DNA of 64,000 bases, from assembly GCF_000297115.1 (NCBI RefSeq), contig NZ_CAKP01000082.1:1-64000 (forward strand). Reading direction: 5' to 3'. This stretch comes from Caloramator australicus RC3 (GTDB lineage Bacteria > Bacillota > Clostridia > Clostridiales > Caloramatoraceae). Under the pieces are notes generated by a model. The model saw only the letters and a program-made list of their open reading frames with translations, was not told where the DNA came from and did no database searches. Positions 9,163-18,616 of this stretch are shown in pieces. Each line of letters opens with the position of its first letter. Positions within the stretch are counted from its first letter, which is position 1. The translations under genes and the position numbers were made by a program.

Positions 9163-9732
9163 TTGAAAAAATTTTTATTTTATGGTTTTATGCCATTTGT
9201 TTTGCTGATTTTTTTCTTGGCAGGACAAATTATTTACTTTGGCTATAACAGTAAACCCAAAAAGGCAGATTGCATTATAGTTTTAGGGTGTAAAGTTCGG
9301 GGAAATGAACCTAGCCACTTTTTAAAGGCGAGGTTAAATTTAGCCATAGAATTATTTGAAAATGGATATGCAAAATATATAATAGTTTCTGGAGGTCAAG
9401 GTAAGAACGAAAATATTTCTGAAGCCGAAGCTATGCAAATATATCTTAAAAGGAAGGGTGTAAAAGAAAAATATATAATAAAAGAGGATAAATCATATTC
9501 GACCTATGAAAATTTACTTAATTCAATGGAAATAATGAAATATATGGCTTTTAAAGATGCAATAATAGTATCCAATAAATATCATTTAAAAAGGGCATCT
9601 TTAATAGCAAACAAACTTGGAATTAGGGCAAGCTATGCAGGATGCTTTGTTACAGACTGGCTCTACTTTGAAATAACTGGATTTATTAGGGAGATACTTG
9701 CTCTTTTAAAGTTTTATATTTTTAACATGTAG
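9163..9732 (+). CDS. YdcF/SanA-like DUF218 membrane protein
   Basis: 189 aa with one N-terminal transmembrane helix (about 4-24) and a DUF218 domain. Markers: DCIIVLGCKVRGNEPS near residue 40, KYIIVSGGQGKNENISEAEAM, and the KSYSTYENLLNS block, a family motif. DUF218 proteins are linked to envelope and vancomycin-barrier functions in other bacteria; a biochemical role here is unknown. Start is TTG at 9163, after a GGGGGG ribosome site. It heads the run into the FHA, RodA/FtsW and PBP genes, supporting an envelope role. Confidence 0.8.
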   Translation: MKKFLFYGFMPFVLLIFFLAGQIIYFGYNSKPKKADCIIVLGCKVRGNEPSHFLKARLNLAIELFENGYAKYIIVSGGQGKNENISEAEAMQIYLKRKGVKEKYIIKEDKSYSTYENLLNSMEIMKYMAFKDAIIVSNKYHLKRASLIANKLGIRASYAGCFVTDWLYFEITGFIREILALLKFYIFNM

Positions 9733-9740
9733 GTGATTTT

Positions 9741-10166
9741 ATGAAGGAAATTGCTATGATTTTAAAATTTATTGTTATCGGACTTATATATTTAGTTATT
9801 TTTAGAATTATTAAGATAATGTATTTGGATTTAAAGGGTATAAACAGGATAAAAGCTCATAAAAAAGAATTTGCATTGGAAATTAATGATGCTCCTGAGG
9901 ATATTGGTATAACTAAAGGCTCACTATATATTATTCATAAAGTTATGAGCATAGGAAGAAACTTTGATAACGATTTAGTTATTAAGGATCCATATGTTTC
10001 AGGTAACCATGCAAAGATATTCGTAAAAGATGATAGACTATTTATTGAAGATTTAGGCAGCACTAATGGAACATATGTAAATGGGAGGAGAATAGATAAG
10101 ATTGAAGAGATCGAAGAAGGCGATATAATCGATATAGGAAGGATATCCTTAAAAGTTCTTGAATAG
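9741..10166 (+). CDS. Membrane-anchored FHA-domain protein
   Basis: 141 aa. Residues about 5-27 are a transmembrane helix; residues about 60-141 are a forkhead-associated domain: SIGRNFDNDLVIKDPYVSGNHAKI, then DLGSTNGTYVNGRRI. The GR, SxxH and NG residues used for phosphothreonine binding are all present. FHA domains read Ser/Thr kinase phosphorylation. It lies 8 nt after the YdcF-like gene and 11 nt before the RodA/FtsW gene. An FHA gene beside rodA and a PBP gene also occurs in actinobacteria, where kinase signalling controls wall growth. No kinase gene is in this window. Confidence 0.85.
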   Translation: MKEIAMILKFIVIGLIYLVIFRIIKIMYLDLKGINRIKAHKKEFALEINDAPEDIGITKGSLYIIHKVMSIGRNFDNDLVIKDPYVSGNHAKIFVKDDRLFIEDLGSTNGTYVNGRRIDKIEEIEEGDIIDIGRISLKVLE

Positions 10167-10177
10167 GAGATGGCTCT

Positions 10178-11383
10178 ATGGTTAATTTAGAAAAGTCCAT
10201 ACTAAAAAATATATATTTAATTATAATTTTATTATTTCTTATCCTTTCTCTACATCGAGGAACTTTTGAAATAGCTCCATTCATTTATGGTGCTTTTTCT
10301 ATTATTTTAATTTTCTATGGCCATTTTATAATCAAAAGATTTTATCCCAATGTCGATAAATATCTTTTTATAATTTCGGCTTTTATTGTTCAGTTTGGAC
10401 TTGTTATGCTTTATAGGTTGGATCTTCAAAGAGCGGTAAGGCAAATGGCTTGGTTTGCAGTTGGTGTTACAGTATTTATATTTGTTCTTTTATTGTTTCC
10501 CAACATCAAACGATTAGAAAAATATTCCTTGACATTTGCCCTTTTAACTATAATTATACTAACTTTACCATTATTTTTGGGAAGGGAAATTAAAGGTTCT
10601 AAAAACTGGATTCAGATTGGTTCTTTTAGCTTTCAGCCGTCGGAACTTGGGAAATTGTTTATAATATTTTATTTATCCGGCGTAATCAAAAAAATAAACG
10701 ACTATAAAGATGTTTTGAGATACTCTATTCCAGTAGTTTTATCTATAATCATTTTTGTCCTTGAAAAGGATTTAGGATCAGCCCTTATGTTTTTTGGTAT
10801 TTTCATGACTATGCTTTATATTGGCACATCAAGAATTAGCTATATATTATCCGGTTTAGGATTGTTCGGCATTGGTGGATTTTTAAGCTATTTTATGTTT
10901 GATCATGTTAAAAGAAGGGTAAATATATGGCTAGATCCATGGAAGGATAAATATGGTGCAGGGTATCAGATATGCCAGTCTTTAATTGCAATTGCAAGCG
11001 GTGGTTTGTTTGGAACGGGACTTGCAGGAGGACATCCAGAGGTAATTCCTGAAGTTCATACGGATTTTATTTTCTCTGCCATATCAGAGGAGTTTGGACT
11101 TTTAGGGGCTATTGCCTTACTTATATTATATCTTCTTTTAATTTATAGGATGTTAAGGACGGCACTTTATGCTAAAGATGATTTTTCAAGACTTGTTGCT
11201 GTTGGTATAGCAAGCATGTTTGCGTTTCAGGTATTTGTTATAGTTGGCGGAGTTACTAAAATGATTCCTCTTACAGGTATTACTTTGCCATTTGTTAGTT
11301 ATGGAGGAAGTTCTATGACTATTAGTTTTCTTTCTATAGGGATACTTCAAAAGATTTCAGAAGTGGGGAATAGCGATGAATGA
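10178..11383 (+). CDS. FtsW/RodA/SpoVE-family peptidoglycan glycosyltransferase
   Basis: 401-aa SEDS-family polytopic membrane protein (about 10 helices) that polymerises lipid II into glycan strands together with a class B PBP. Family motifs: KGSKNWIQIGSFSFQPSELGKL in the middle, EKDLGSALMFFGIF, HTDFIFSAISEEFGL, and the C-terminal PFVSYGGSSM. Whether it is RodA, FtsW or SpoVE cannot be settled from sequence; its partner PBP is short and of PbpA type, which favours a RodA-like role. Its stop overlaps the start of the PBP gene by 8 nt, so translation is coupled. Confidence 0.9.
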   Translation: MVNLEKSILKNIYLIIILLFLILSLHRGTFEIAPFIYGAFSIILIFYGHFIIKRFYPNVDKYLFIISAFIVQFGLVMLYRLDLQRAVRQMAWFAVGVTVFIFVLLLFPNIKRLEKYSLTFALLTIIILTLPLFLGREIKGSKNWIQIGSFSFQPSELGKLFIIFYLSGVIKKINDYKDVLRYSIPVVLSIIIFVLEKDLGSALMFFGIFMTMLYIGTSRISYILSGLGLFGIGGFLSYFMFDHVKRRVNIWLDPWKDKYGAGYQICQSLIAIASGGLFGTGLAGGHPEVIPEVHTDFIFSAISEEFGLLGAIALLILYLLLIYRMLRTALYAKDDFSRLVAVGIASMFAFQVFVIVGGVTKMIPLTGITLPFVSYGGSSMTISFLSIGILQKISEVGNSDE

Positions 11384-12803
11384 AGAAAAACTTCTTAGAA
11401 ATATAAAGGCTCTTATAGTATTTTTTTCTTTAATTTTTTTGGTTATAATAGGTTATTTAACTTATTTTAATCTATATTTATCAGAAAATATTGTTAGGGA
11501 CAGTTCAAATCCAAGGATAAAATTATCCGAAGAGGACGTTTTGAGGGGAGCGATATTTGACAGGAATGGGAAGCAGATAGTATATAGTAAGAGAACCAGA
11601 GATGGCCAAAAAAGATACTACAAAGATGGCGAAATATTTGCTCACGTTGTAGGTTATAATAGCTATATTTATGGCAAAACAGGAATAGAGCTTTTATATA
11701 ATGATGCTCTTTCAGGCAAAACATTTTATTACGATTTATTAGGGAGCATTTTTAGAAAGTTTGCCCAAACATTTGAAGGTGAAAAGCGGGGAAGCAACGT
11801 TGCACTGACGATAGACTATGCTCTTCAATATAGGGCCTATAAATTGCTCGGTAGTGATAAAGGGGCAATTGTTGTATTAAATCCAAAGACGGGTGAGATT
11901 TTAACTTTAGTATCTAAGCCATCCTTTGACCCTGAAAGTATAGATAAAAATTTTAAAAAATATAAAAACGATGTTGAGGGGAATCCATTTTTAAATAGAG
12001 CAACTCAAGGGTTTTATCCACCAGGCTCAACCTATAAAATAATTACAGCAGCTGCCGCGCTGGAGAATATCGAAAACATAGGAAATGAAAAATGGCTATG
12101 CACCGGGAAGTTAAAAATAGGGGACTATGTTCTAAAGGATTTTAACTCAGAAGCCCATGGAAAAATAGATTTGAAGAAAGCCTTTACTAAGTCATGCAAT
12201 TTTACCTTTGGAAGTTTAGGAATGGAGCTGGGATTTAATAATCTTAATCGTGAAGCTGAAAAATTTTTATTTAATAAGGATATAGTCCTTGAGGATTTAG
12301 TTATAAGAAAGTCTACATATAATTTAGAAGATAAAAACAGTAGAGCACTTTTAGCCCAATCTGCAATAGGACAGCATGGAGTTGCAACAAATCCACTGCA
12401 AATGGCACTTGTTGCAGCAACAATTGCTAATGAAGGAATAATGATGAAACCATATTTAGTAAAAGAAATTAAAGATGAGTATGGTGTAGTATTAGAAAGA
12501 AAGAAACCTCAAGTCTTAACAAGGGCCATCGAAAAGGAAACAGCTGAGAAGATAAAGGAATATATGATTGATGTAGTTAACAAAGGAACTGGCGTTAGAG
12601 CAAAATTGTCTAATATAGTTATAGCAGGTAAAACTGGAACGGCAGAGATTCCAAATAGCAGCGAAACTCATTCATGGTTTGTTGGATTTGCACCGGCTAA
12701 TAATCCACAGATTGCCTTTGCAATAATCGTTGAAAAAGGAGGAACAGGCGGTAAAAGAGCGGCTGAAATAGCAAGGGAGCTTGTAAGTGAATATTTTAAA
12801 TAA
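11376..12803 (+). CDS. Class B penicillin-binding protein (D,D-transpeptidase)
   Basis: 475 aa with one N-terminal membrane helix (about 12-34), a short dimerisation/pedestal region and a transpeptidase domain. Active-site motifs: STYK (about 219-222, acylated serine), SCN (about 273), and KTGTAE (about 420). It is short for PBP2/FtsI and closest in layout to PbpA-type enzymes found next to RodA/FtsW. It cross-links peptidoglycan on the outer face of the membrane. The start lies inside the preceding gene, and the ribosome site GGGGAA is in its last codons. Confidence 0.92.
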   Translation: MNEEKLLRNIKALIVFFSLIFLVIIGYLTYFNLYLSENIVRDSSNPRIKLSEEDVLRGAIFDRNGKQIVYSKRTRDGQKRYYKDGEIFAHVVGYNSYIYGKTGIELLYNDALSGKTFYYDLLGSIFRKFAQTFEGEKRGSNVALTIDYALQYRAYKLLGSDKGAIVVLNPKTGEILTLVSKPSFDPESIDKNFKKYKNDVEGNPFLNRATQGFYPPGSTYKIITAAAALENIENIGNEKWLCTGKLKIGDYVLKDFNSEAHGKIDLKKAFTKSCNFTFGSLGMELGFNNLNREAEKFLFNKDIVLEDLVIRKSTYNLEDKNSRALLAQSAIGQHGVATNPLQMALVAATIANEGIMMKPYLVKEIKDEYGVVLERKKPQVLTRAIEKETAEKIKEYMIDVVNKGTGVRAKLSNIVIAGKTGTAEIPNSSETHSWFVGFAPANNPQIAFAIIVEKGGTGGKRAAEIARELVSEYFK

Positions 12804-12832
12804 GGGGGAGAGGTTGTCTCTTCCCTTTTTCT
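12801..12832 (+). terminator. Terminator after the PBP gene
   Basis: AAGGGGGAGA / TCTCTTCCCTT stem with one bulge, followed by TTTTT. It closes the envelope gene run. Confidence 0.8.
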
Positions 12833-12853
12833 TTTGATAAGACAATTTAGCTA

Positions 12854-12867
12854 CAAACACTTGTTCG
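12854..12867 (-). promoter_or_regulatory. LexA (SOS) operator of the uvrC unit
   Basis: On the minus strand the site reads CGAACAAGTGTTTG, a full match to the Gram-positive consensus CGAACRNRYGTTYG. It overlaps the -35 element of the promoter that follows, as expected for a LexA-repressed promoter. Confidence 0.8.
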
Positions 12868-12889
12868 ATAGATAGTTTTGGTATATACT
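12861..12889 (+). promoter_or_regulatory. Sigma-A promoter of the YdjM-like/uvrC unit
   Basis: TTGTTC (12861-12866), 17-nt spacer, TATACT (12884-12889). The -35 sits inside the LexA box. Confidence 0.7.
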
Positions 12890-12920
12890 ATAGGTAAAGT
12901 TTACATAAAGGGGAGTTAAC

Positions 12921-13529
12921 ATGACGGGAAAAACCCATGTTGGGATTGGAGTAATATCTGCAGTAGCATTATCGCAGTATAAGATGGTAGAATTATCATT
13001 AGGAGGACTTTTAGTTTGTGCTATAGCCTCCCTTTTGCCTGATATAGATCATCCTAAAGCTCTCTTGAATAAATATATACTTCCTATTAAAAATAAAGCA
13101 GTAAAGACGACGATATATTTTACATTAGGGGTATTTTTCTTGCTTTTAAACTTTTTTTATTTAAACTTAAAATACGTAGAAACTATAGGGATATTTTTTG
13201 TTTTAACAGGTTTTTCTTCCCATAGAAATGGAATAACCCATAGTTTAACCGGTCTTTTATGTTTTGGTGGCACCTTTGGTTATGCTGCAAGGATATATGG
13301 TTTTAAGGAATATATAGTGCCTTTTTTTATAGGATATGGGCTACATTTAATAGCTGATATGTTTACTAATAGAGGTGTTTCTCTTTTTTATCCCTTTAAA
13401 AAGAAAAATTACAAAATGCCAATAACCTTTGCAGTAGGGTCCTTTTGGGGAAATCTATTTGAAGGCCTTATAATCTCCATTGGCCTTATTTATCTTACCT
13501 TTAAACTTCCTGAAATATTATTAAAATAA
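12921..13529 (+). CDS. YdjM-like membrane-bound metal-dependent hydrolase (DUF457)
   Basis: 202 aa, polytopic. It has the family metal-ligand motifs: TGKTHVGIG at the start, LLPDIDHPKALL near residue 40, HRNGITHSL near 105, and YGLHLIADMFTNRGVSLFYPF near 145. E. coli YdjM is a LexA-controlled inner-membrane protein of the same kind. Here too the gene sits directly behind a LexA box and before uvrC (22 nt gap). The link between this family and the SOS response is therefore seen in two distant phyla; the substrate is unknown. Confidence 0.85.
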   Translation: MTGKTHVGIGVISAVALSQYKMVELSLGGLLVCAIASLLPDIDHPKALLNKYILPIKNKAVKTTIYFTLGVFFLLLNFFYLNLKYVETIGIFFVLTGFSSHRNGITHSLTGLLCFGGTFGYAARIYGFKEYIVPFFIGYGLHLIADMFTNRGVSLFYPFKKKNYKMPITFAVGSFWGNLFEGLIISIGLIYLTFKLPEILLK

Positions 13530-13551
13530 ATAATTTTAGGAGAGTGGAAGT

Positions 13552-15393
13552 ATGTTTGATATAAATGAGGCGCTAAAAAATCTTCCGGATAGCCCAGGAG
13601 TTTATGTAATGAAGGATGAAAATGGAGAAATAATTTATATAGGAAAGGCTGTATCTTTAAAGAATAGGGTAAGACAGTATTTCCAAAACTCTAAAAACCA
13701 ACATCCTAAAGTTAGGGCTATGGTAAGCCAAATCAAGGAATTCGAATATATATTAACAGATAATGAACTTGAAGCATTAATTCTCGAATGCAACCTTATA
13801 AAAAAACATAAACCCAAGTATAATATTTTGCTTAAGGATGATAAGCACTATCCATATATAAAAGTGACACTAAATGAAGAATATCCAAGGGTATTGATGG
13901 TAAGAAAGCTTGAAAAGGATGGGGCAAAGTATTTTGGTCCCTTTACCGATGTTTCTGCTGTAAAGGAAACATTGATGTTAATAAAAAAACTATTTAAGAT
14001 TAGGACATGTAATAGAAATGTTAGTTTTGGGATTGAGGTTGGGCGCCCCTGTTTAAATTATCATATTGGGCTTTGCCTTGCACCTTGTAAAGGCGATGTT
14101 AAAAGGGAAACTTACATGCAGATGATAGAAGGTATAATTAAGCTATTAAATGGAAAACATGAAGAAATAATTAAGGAATTGGAAGATAAAATGTTAAAGG
14201 CATCAGAGAACCTAGAATTTGAAAGGGCAGCAGAGTATAGAGATCAAATAAATGCCATAAGGAAAATTCAGCAAAAACAAAAGATTATATCATCGGTCCT
14301 TGAAGATGAGGATGTTATAGCTCTTGCAAGAGATGAAAATGGTGCCTGCCTTCAGATGTTCTATATAAGGGGTGGAAAGCTTTTAGGTAGTAAAAACTTT
14401 TACTTTAAAGATGCTGATGATATAGATGAGCTCTTATCACAATTTATAGTTCAATATTATACAAGTGAAGAATACATTCCAAGGGATATTGTTCTGCAGA
14501 GGGATATTCCAGAAATAAGTATAATAGAGTCTTATTTATCAAGGCAAAGAGGAAGTAAAGTAAAGATAAGGGTTCCTAAAAAGGGGGATAAATTAGACCT
14601 TGTTGAAATGGCTAAAAAAAATGCAGAGGCAGCCCTTAATCAGGTTAAGGCAAAAATAATAAAAGAAAGGCAAAAAACCTTTGGTGCTCTTGAGGAGCTT
14701 AAAGCAATCCTTGGATTGGAAAAGTTGCCAATTAGGATAGAGGCCTATGATATTTCAAATATTAGTGGCGTAGATATGGTAGGTTCTATGGTTGTATTTG
14801 AAAACGGAAGGGAAGCTAAAAAAGAGTATAGAAGATTTAAAATAAAAAACGTCAAAGGGCAAAATGACTATGATGCCCTAGAGGAGGTTCTAAGAAGAAG
14901 GTTTAATAGGTATTTTGAAGAAATAAAAAATAAGGATAACCCTAAAAATAAGTTTAATAAACTTCCTGATCTTATCCTAATGGATGGAGGGATAGGTCAA
15001 GTTAATGTGGCGTTGAAGGTTTTAGAAGAATTCGGACTTAACATAGAAGTTGCAGGGATGGTTAAGGATGAAAAACATAAGACAAGGGCATTAGTTTTTA
15101 ATGGTGATGAAATTTCTATTTTAAAGGATTCCAATTCCTTCAAACTTATATATAAAATCCAAGAGGAAGTTCATAGGTTTGCTATTGAATATCATAGAAG
15201 CTTAAGAACAAAAAGTGTTATTAAGTCTGAACTCGATGAAATTCAAGGAATTGGACCGAAAAGAAAAATGGAACTTATTAAACATTTCAAAAGCATAGAA
15301 AACATAAAAAATGCCACAATTGAAGAGCTAATGATGGTAAAGGGTATGAATAAAAATATAGCACAAAAGGTTTATGAATATTTTCACAGTTAA
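13552..15393 (+). CDS. uvrC: Excinuclease ABC subunit C
   Basis: Dual-incision nuclease of nucleotide excision repair, 613 aa, full length. Seen in order: GIY-YIG nuclease (SPGVYVMKDENGEIIYIGKA, about 13-32) for the 3' cut; a Cys cluster (CNRN ... GRPCLNYHIGLCLAPC); a UVR motif (ENLEFERAAEYRDQI) that pairs with UvrB; the RNase H-like domain (IEAYDISNISGVDMVGSMV) for the 5' cut; and a C-terminal helix-hairpin-helix (IQGIGPKRKMELIKHF ... VKGMNKNIAQKVYEYF). It is in the second LexA-controlled unit of this window. Confidence 0.98.
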   Translation: MFDINEALKNLPDSPGVYVMKDENGEIIYIGKAVSLKNRVRQYFQNSKNQHPKVRAMVSQIKEFEYILTDNELEALILECNLIKKHKPKYNILLKDDKHYPYIKVTLNEEYPRVLMVRKLEKDGAKYFGPFTDVSAVKETLMLIKKLFKIRTCNRNVSFGIEVGRPCLNYHIGLCLAPCKGDVKRETYMQMIEGIIKLLNGKHEEIIKELEDKMLKASENLEFERAAEYRDQINAIRKIQQKQKIISSVLEDEDVIALARDENGACLQMFYIRGGKLLGSKNFYFKDADDIDELLSQFIVQYYTSEEYIPRDIVLQRDIPEISIIESYLSRQRGSKVKIRVPKKGDKLDLVEMAKKNAEAALNQVKAKIIKERQKTFGALEELKAILGLEKLPIRIEAYDISNISGVDMVGSMVVFENGREAKKEYRRFKIKNVKGQNDYDALEEVLRRRFNRYFEEIKNKDNPKNKFNKLPDLILMDGGIGQVNVALKVLEEFGLNIEVAGMVKDEKHKTRALVFNGDEISILKDSNSFKLIYKIQEEVHRFAIEYHRSLRTKSVIKSELDEIQGIGPKRKMELIKHFKSIENIKNATIEELMMVKGMNKNIAQKVYEYFHS

Positions 15394-15470
15394 TTTATTA
15401 ACGTTGAAGATAGCTCTTTTAGATGTTAAAATATAAAAGGTTTATTTTTGATTATAATGGGGTGATTGAA

Positions 15471-16190
15471 TTGATTAAACCTTTAATAGATACACATACT
15501 CATACAATAGCGAGTGGCCATGCCTACAGCACTTTGATTGAAAATTGTTTGGAGGCAAGTAAAAAGGGAATTAAATTAATTGCTATGACAGATCACGGCC
15601 CCGCCATGCCAGGAGGACCTCATAAATTTCATTTTGGCAATTTGAAGGTTATACCTCAATTTATCCATGGGGTTGAAGTTTTAAAGGGTGTTGAGCTAAA
15701 TATAATAGATTATGAAGGAAATATAGATCTTGATGCAGGACGATTAAGCAAATTAGATTTTGTAATAGCAAGTTTGCATGATGTATGCATAATGCCAGGA
15801 AGTGTAAAGGATAATACAAGAGCATTAATTGGTGCAATTAAAAATAAATATGTTCATGCGATAGCCCATCCTGGAAACCCAATTTTTGAAATTGATATAG
15901 ATGAGGTTCTAAAGGCTGCAAAGGAATATAATGTTCTAATTGAGATTAATAACAGTTCCTTTACAACATCAAGACCGGGAAGTTATGAAAACTGCAAAAG
16001 AATAGCATATAAGGCCCTTGAAAATGGCAACCTTTTAACGACAGGAAGCGATGCTCATATCTGCTATGAAGTAGGATTGCTTGATAAGTCGGTTTCTTTA
16101 TTGGAGGAACTTGGGGCAGATGAAAAATATGTAATTACTACTGATGTAGAAAGATTTAAAAAATTTTTGGAAGAAAAAAGAGCTTTTTAA
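15471..16190 (+). CDS. PHP-domain phosphoesterase (YcdX-like)
   Basis: 239 aa. A PHP domain fills the protein: DTHTHT at residues 7-12, MTDHGPAMPGGPHKFHFGN, ASLHDV, AIAHPGNP, EINNSS, and GSDAHICYEVG, giving the metal ligands of a trinuclear phosphoesterase site, as in E. coli YcdX. The substrate is unknown. TTG 15471 is chosen because GGGGTGA at 15459-15465 is the only good ribosome site; longer in-frame starts add unconserved residues. It is followed closely by the methyltransferase gene. A second PHP gene of the same type lies before rapZ. Confidence 0.85.
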   Translation: MIKPLIDTHTHTIASGHAYSTLIENCLEASKKGIKLIAMTDHGPAMPGGPHKFHFGNLKVIPQFIHGVEVLKGVELNIIDYEGNIDLDAGRLSKLDFVIASLHDVCIMPGSVKDNTRALIGAIKNKYVHAIAHPGNPIFEIDIDEVLKAAKEYNVLIEINNSSFTTSRPGSYENCKRIAYKALENGNLLTTGSDAHICYEVGLLDKSVSLLEELGADEKYVITTDVERFKKFLEEKRAF

Positions 16191-16207
16191 CGTTGGAGGA
16201 GAATTGG

Positions 16208-17564
16208 ATGAAACTGCCAGACAGGTTTTTAGATAGGATGAAATTTCTTTTGAAGGATGAATTTGAAGCTTTTTTAGGGAGCTACAAAGAAGATAGATAC
16301 CAAGGGATTAGAGTAAATACTTTAAAGATAGACTATGAAGAATTTTTTAAGATATGTCCCTTTGAGATAAAGGGAGAAGTTCCATGGGCAAAAAATGGAC
16401 TTTATATAAGTGAAGAAAAACCAGGAAGGCATCCATATCATGCTGCAGGACTTTACTATATTCAAGAGCCCAGCGCAATGTCTGTAACACCTCAGCTTAA
16501 CATTAAGCCTGGAGAAAGGGTTTTAGACCTTTGTGCATCGCCTGGGGGAAAATCCACTCAGGCTGCCTGTTACTTAAATGGAGAGGGTCTCTTGGTTTCA
16601 AACGAAATAAAGCTTAAAAGGGCCCAGATACTTGTTCAAAATATAGAAAGAATGGGCATAAAAAATGCAATAGTTACAAATAATTCACCAGAAGAGCTAG
16701 AAAAGGTATTTGTAGGGTATTTCGATAAGGTAATAGTTGATGCACCTTGTTCAGGAGAAGGTATGTTTAAAAAGGACAAAGATGCTCTGAACCAATGGAG
16801 TGAGGAAAATGTTTTAGGATATCAATCAATGCAAAGGGAAATATTAAAAAGTGCAGCAAAAATGGTAAAGCCTGGTGGATTAATAATATACTCAACATGC
16901 ACCTTTTCTGTTGAGGAGAATGAATTCATAGTAGATGAATTTTTAAAGAAACATGAGGAATTTGAACTTATTAACATAGAAAAAAACTATGGTTTTAGAG
17001 AAGGGTTTTTTGAAATTTTAGACAACGAAGAACTTAAAAAGACAGCAAGGCTCTTTCCACACAGACTAAAGGGTGAAGGACACTTCTTGGCATTATTTTA
17101 TAAAAAAGATGGGGAGGTAAAATCTCCTCAAAGGATAAAAATCCAATATAAAAAAGCAGAATATATCGGACTTTAAGGAATTTGAAAAGAATTATCTTAA
17201 CAAAAAATTTGATGATGATAGATTTTTTTTGAGGGGAGACAGACTATATTATCTTCCGGAAAATTCCTTTGATTTTACACCCCTTAATGTGTTAAGGCCA
17301 GGGATTTTGCTTGGTGAATTTAAAAAGAATAGGTTTGAGCCGGACTATTCCTTAGCAGCATCTTTAAAGCCGCATGAAGCTAAATTAAATATTAGTTTAT
17401 CCAGTAAAACAAATGAAGCGGATAAATATATCGAAGGTTATACCTTGAATTTTGATTTAGAGGATGGCTGGTATCTTGTTGATGTTGATGGGTATTCTTT
17501 ATCCTGGGGGAAGATGTCAAAGGGTATTTTAAAAAATTATTTTCCAAAGGCTCTGCGTTGGTAA
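16208..17564 (+). pseudogene. rsmF: RsmF-type rRNA (cytosine-5) methyltransferase, split by a frameshift
   Basis: The first part (to 17176) holds the NOL1/NOP2/Sun methyltransferase: SAM-binding CASPGGKST, catalytic DAPCSGEGMF, and STCTFSVEENE with its conserved TC. The second part, in the next frame to 17564, carries the C-terminal domain of this family (NKKFDDDRFFLRGDRLYYLP ... LEDGWYLVDVDGYSLSWGK). Between them, frame 2 runs to a stop at 17174, while the other frame is open from at least 17140 and reads KKQNISDFKEFEKNYL. Removing one A from the six-A run at 17150-17155 restores a single 452-aa protein. This may be a sequencing error or a real one-base insertion. The ATG at 16208 follows TGGAGGAG. 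Confidence 0.85.
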
Positions 17565-17625
17565 TTACATTAAATTTGTTTAAATATATTATATAGTAAA
17601 GGACTAAAGGAGTTGAGAAAAAAAG

Positions 17626-18525
17626 ATGGATATAAAAAACGAACTTGAAAGGATATTAGGTTCTGGACAAGTTTTAATAGATGAGCCGATGAAAAATCAT
17701 ACATCCTTTAAAATTGGAGGTCCTGCTGATTTTTTAGTTATTCCAAATAGCAAAGAAGAACTTGTAGATTTAATAAAATTTTTAAGGAAGAAAAATATAA
17801 AATATTATTTAATAGGCAACGGATCTAATCTTTTGGTTTCCGACAAGGGAATAAGAGGGGTTGTAATAAAAACAACAAGTTTAAATAAAGTTGAGGTAAT
17901 CGGTGAAAGGGTAATCTCAGAAGCAGGAGCATCCCTTGCAAAGGTTTCAGCAGAGGCATTAAGAAACTCTCTAAAGGGGATGGAATTTGCATCCGGAATA
18001 CCCGGGAGCATAGGTGGAGCTGTTTTTATGAATGCTGGTGCCTACTGCGGTGAAATGAAGGATATAGTAGAAAGAGTAATGGTTTTAGATAGGGAAGGGA
18101 ATGTTAGAAATTTAAAAAATGAAGAGTTGGAATTTGCATATAGGTTTAGCAATGTTCAAAAAAATGAATATATAGTTTTAGAAGTAGAATTAAAATTAGA
18201 AAAAGGGAATTTTGATGAAATAAAGGCACTTATGGAGGACTTAAATAGGAAAAGAGCAGAAAAACAGCCTTTAAATTATCCAAGTGCAGGAAGTGTATTT
18301 AAAAGGCCAGAAGGATATTATGCTGGAAAACTTATAGAAGATGCAGGATTAAAGGGAGCTAAAGTTGGCGGTGCGATGGTTTCAGAAAAGCATGCAGGAT
18401 TTATAATAAACTTTGACAATGCTACATGTGAAGATGTTCTAAACCTTATTAAACTAATCCAAACAAAGGTATATGAAAAGTTTGGTGTCATGCTTGAAAC
18501 AGAAGTAAAATATCTAGGTGAATAG
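17626..18525 (+). CDS. murB: UDP-N-acetylenolpyruvoylglucosamine reductase
   Basis: 299-aa FAD-dependent enzyme that reduces UDP-GlcNAc-enolpyruvate to UDP-MurNAc in the cytoplasm. Seen: NHTSFKIGGPADFLV, the FAD site GNGSNLLVSDKGIRG, ASGIPGSIGGAVFMNAGAYCGE, the catalytic-serine segment YPSAGSVFKRP, and the C-terminal HAGFIIN and LETEVKYLG. Length and motifs fit the short type II MurB of Firmicutes. AAGGAG lies before the ATG. It has its own terminator. Confidence 0.97.
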   Translation: MDIKNELERILGSGQVLIDEPMKNHTSFKIGGPADFLVIPNSKEELVDLIKFLRKKNIKYYLIGNGSNLLVSDKGIRGVVIKTTSLNKVEVIGERVISEAGASLAKVSAEALRNSLKGMEFASGIPGSIGGAVFMNAGAYCGEMKDIVERVMVLDREGNVRNLKNEELEFAYRFSNVQKNEYIVLEVELKLEKGNFDEIKALMEDLNRKRAEKQPLNYPSAGSVFKRPEGYYAGKLIEDAGLKGAKVGGAMVSEKHAGFIINFDNATCEDVLNLIKLIQTKVYEKFGVMLETEVKYLGE

Positions 18526-18546
18526 GAGCATAGCTCCTATTTTTTT
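18521..18546 (+). terminator. Terminator of murB
   Basis: 9-bp stem AATAGGAGC / GCTCCTATT with a 3-nt loop, then TTTTT. Confidence 0.92.
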
Positions 18547-18616
18547 GTTTGCAAAATATTAAGAAAAATGAGATAATTAAAATTGTCAAGAAAATTTAAA
18601 AAATAGGGGGATGGCG

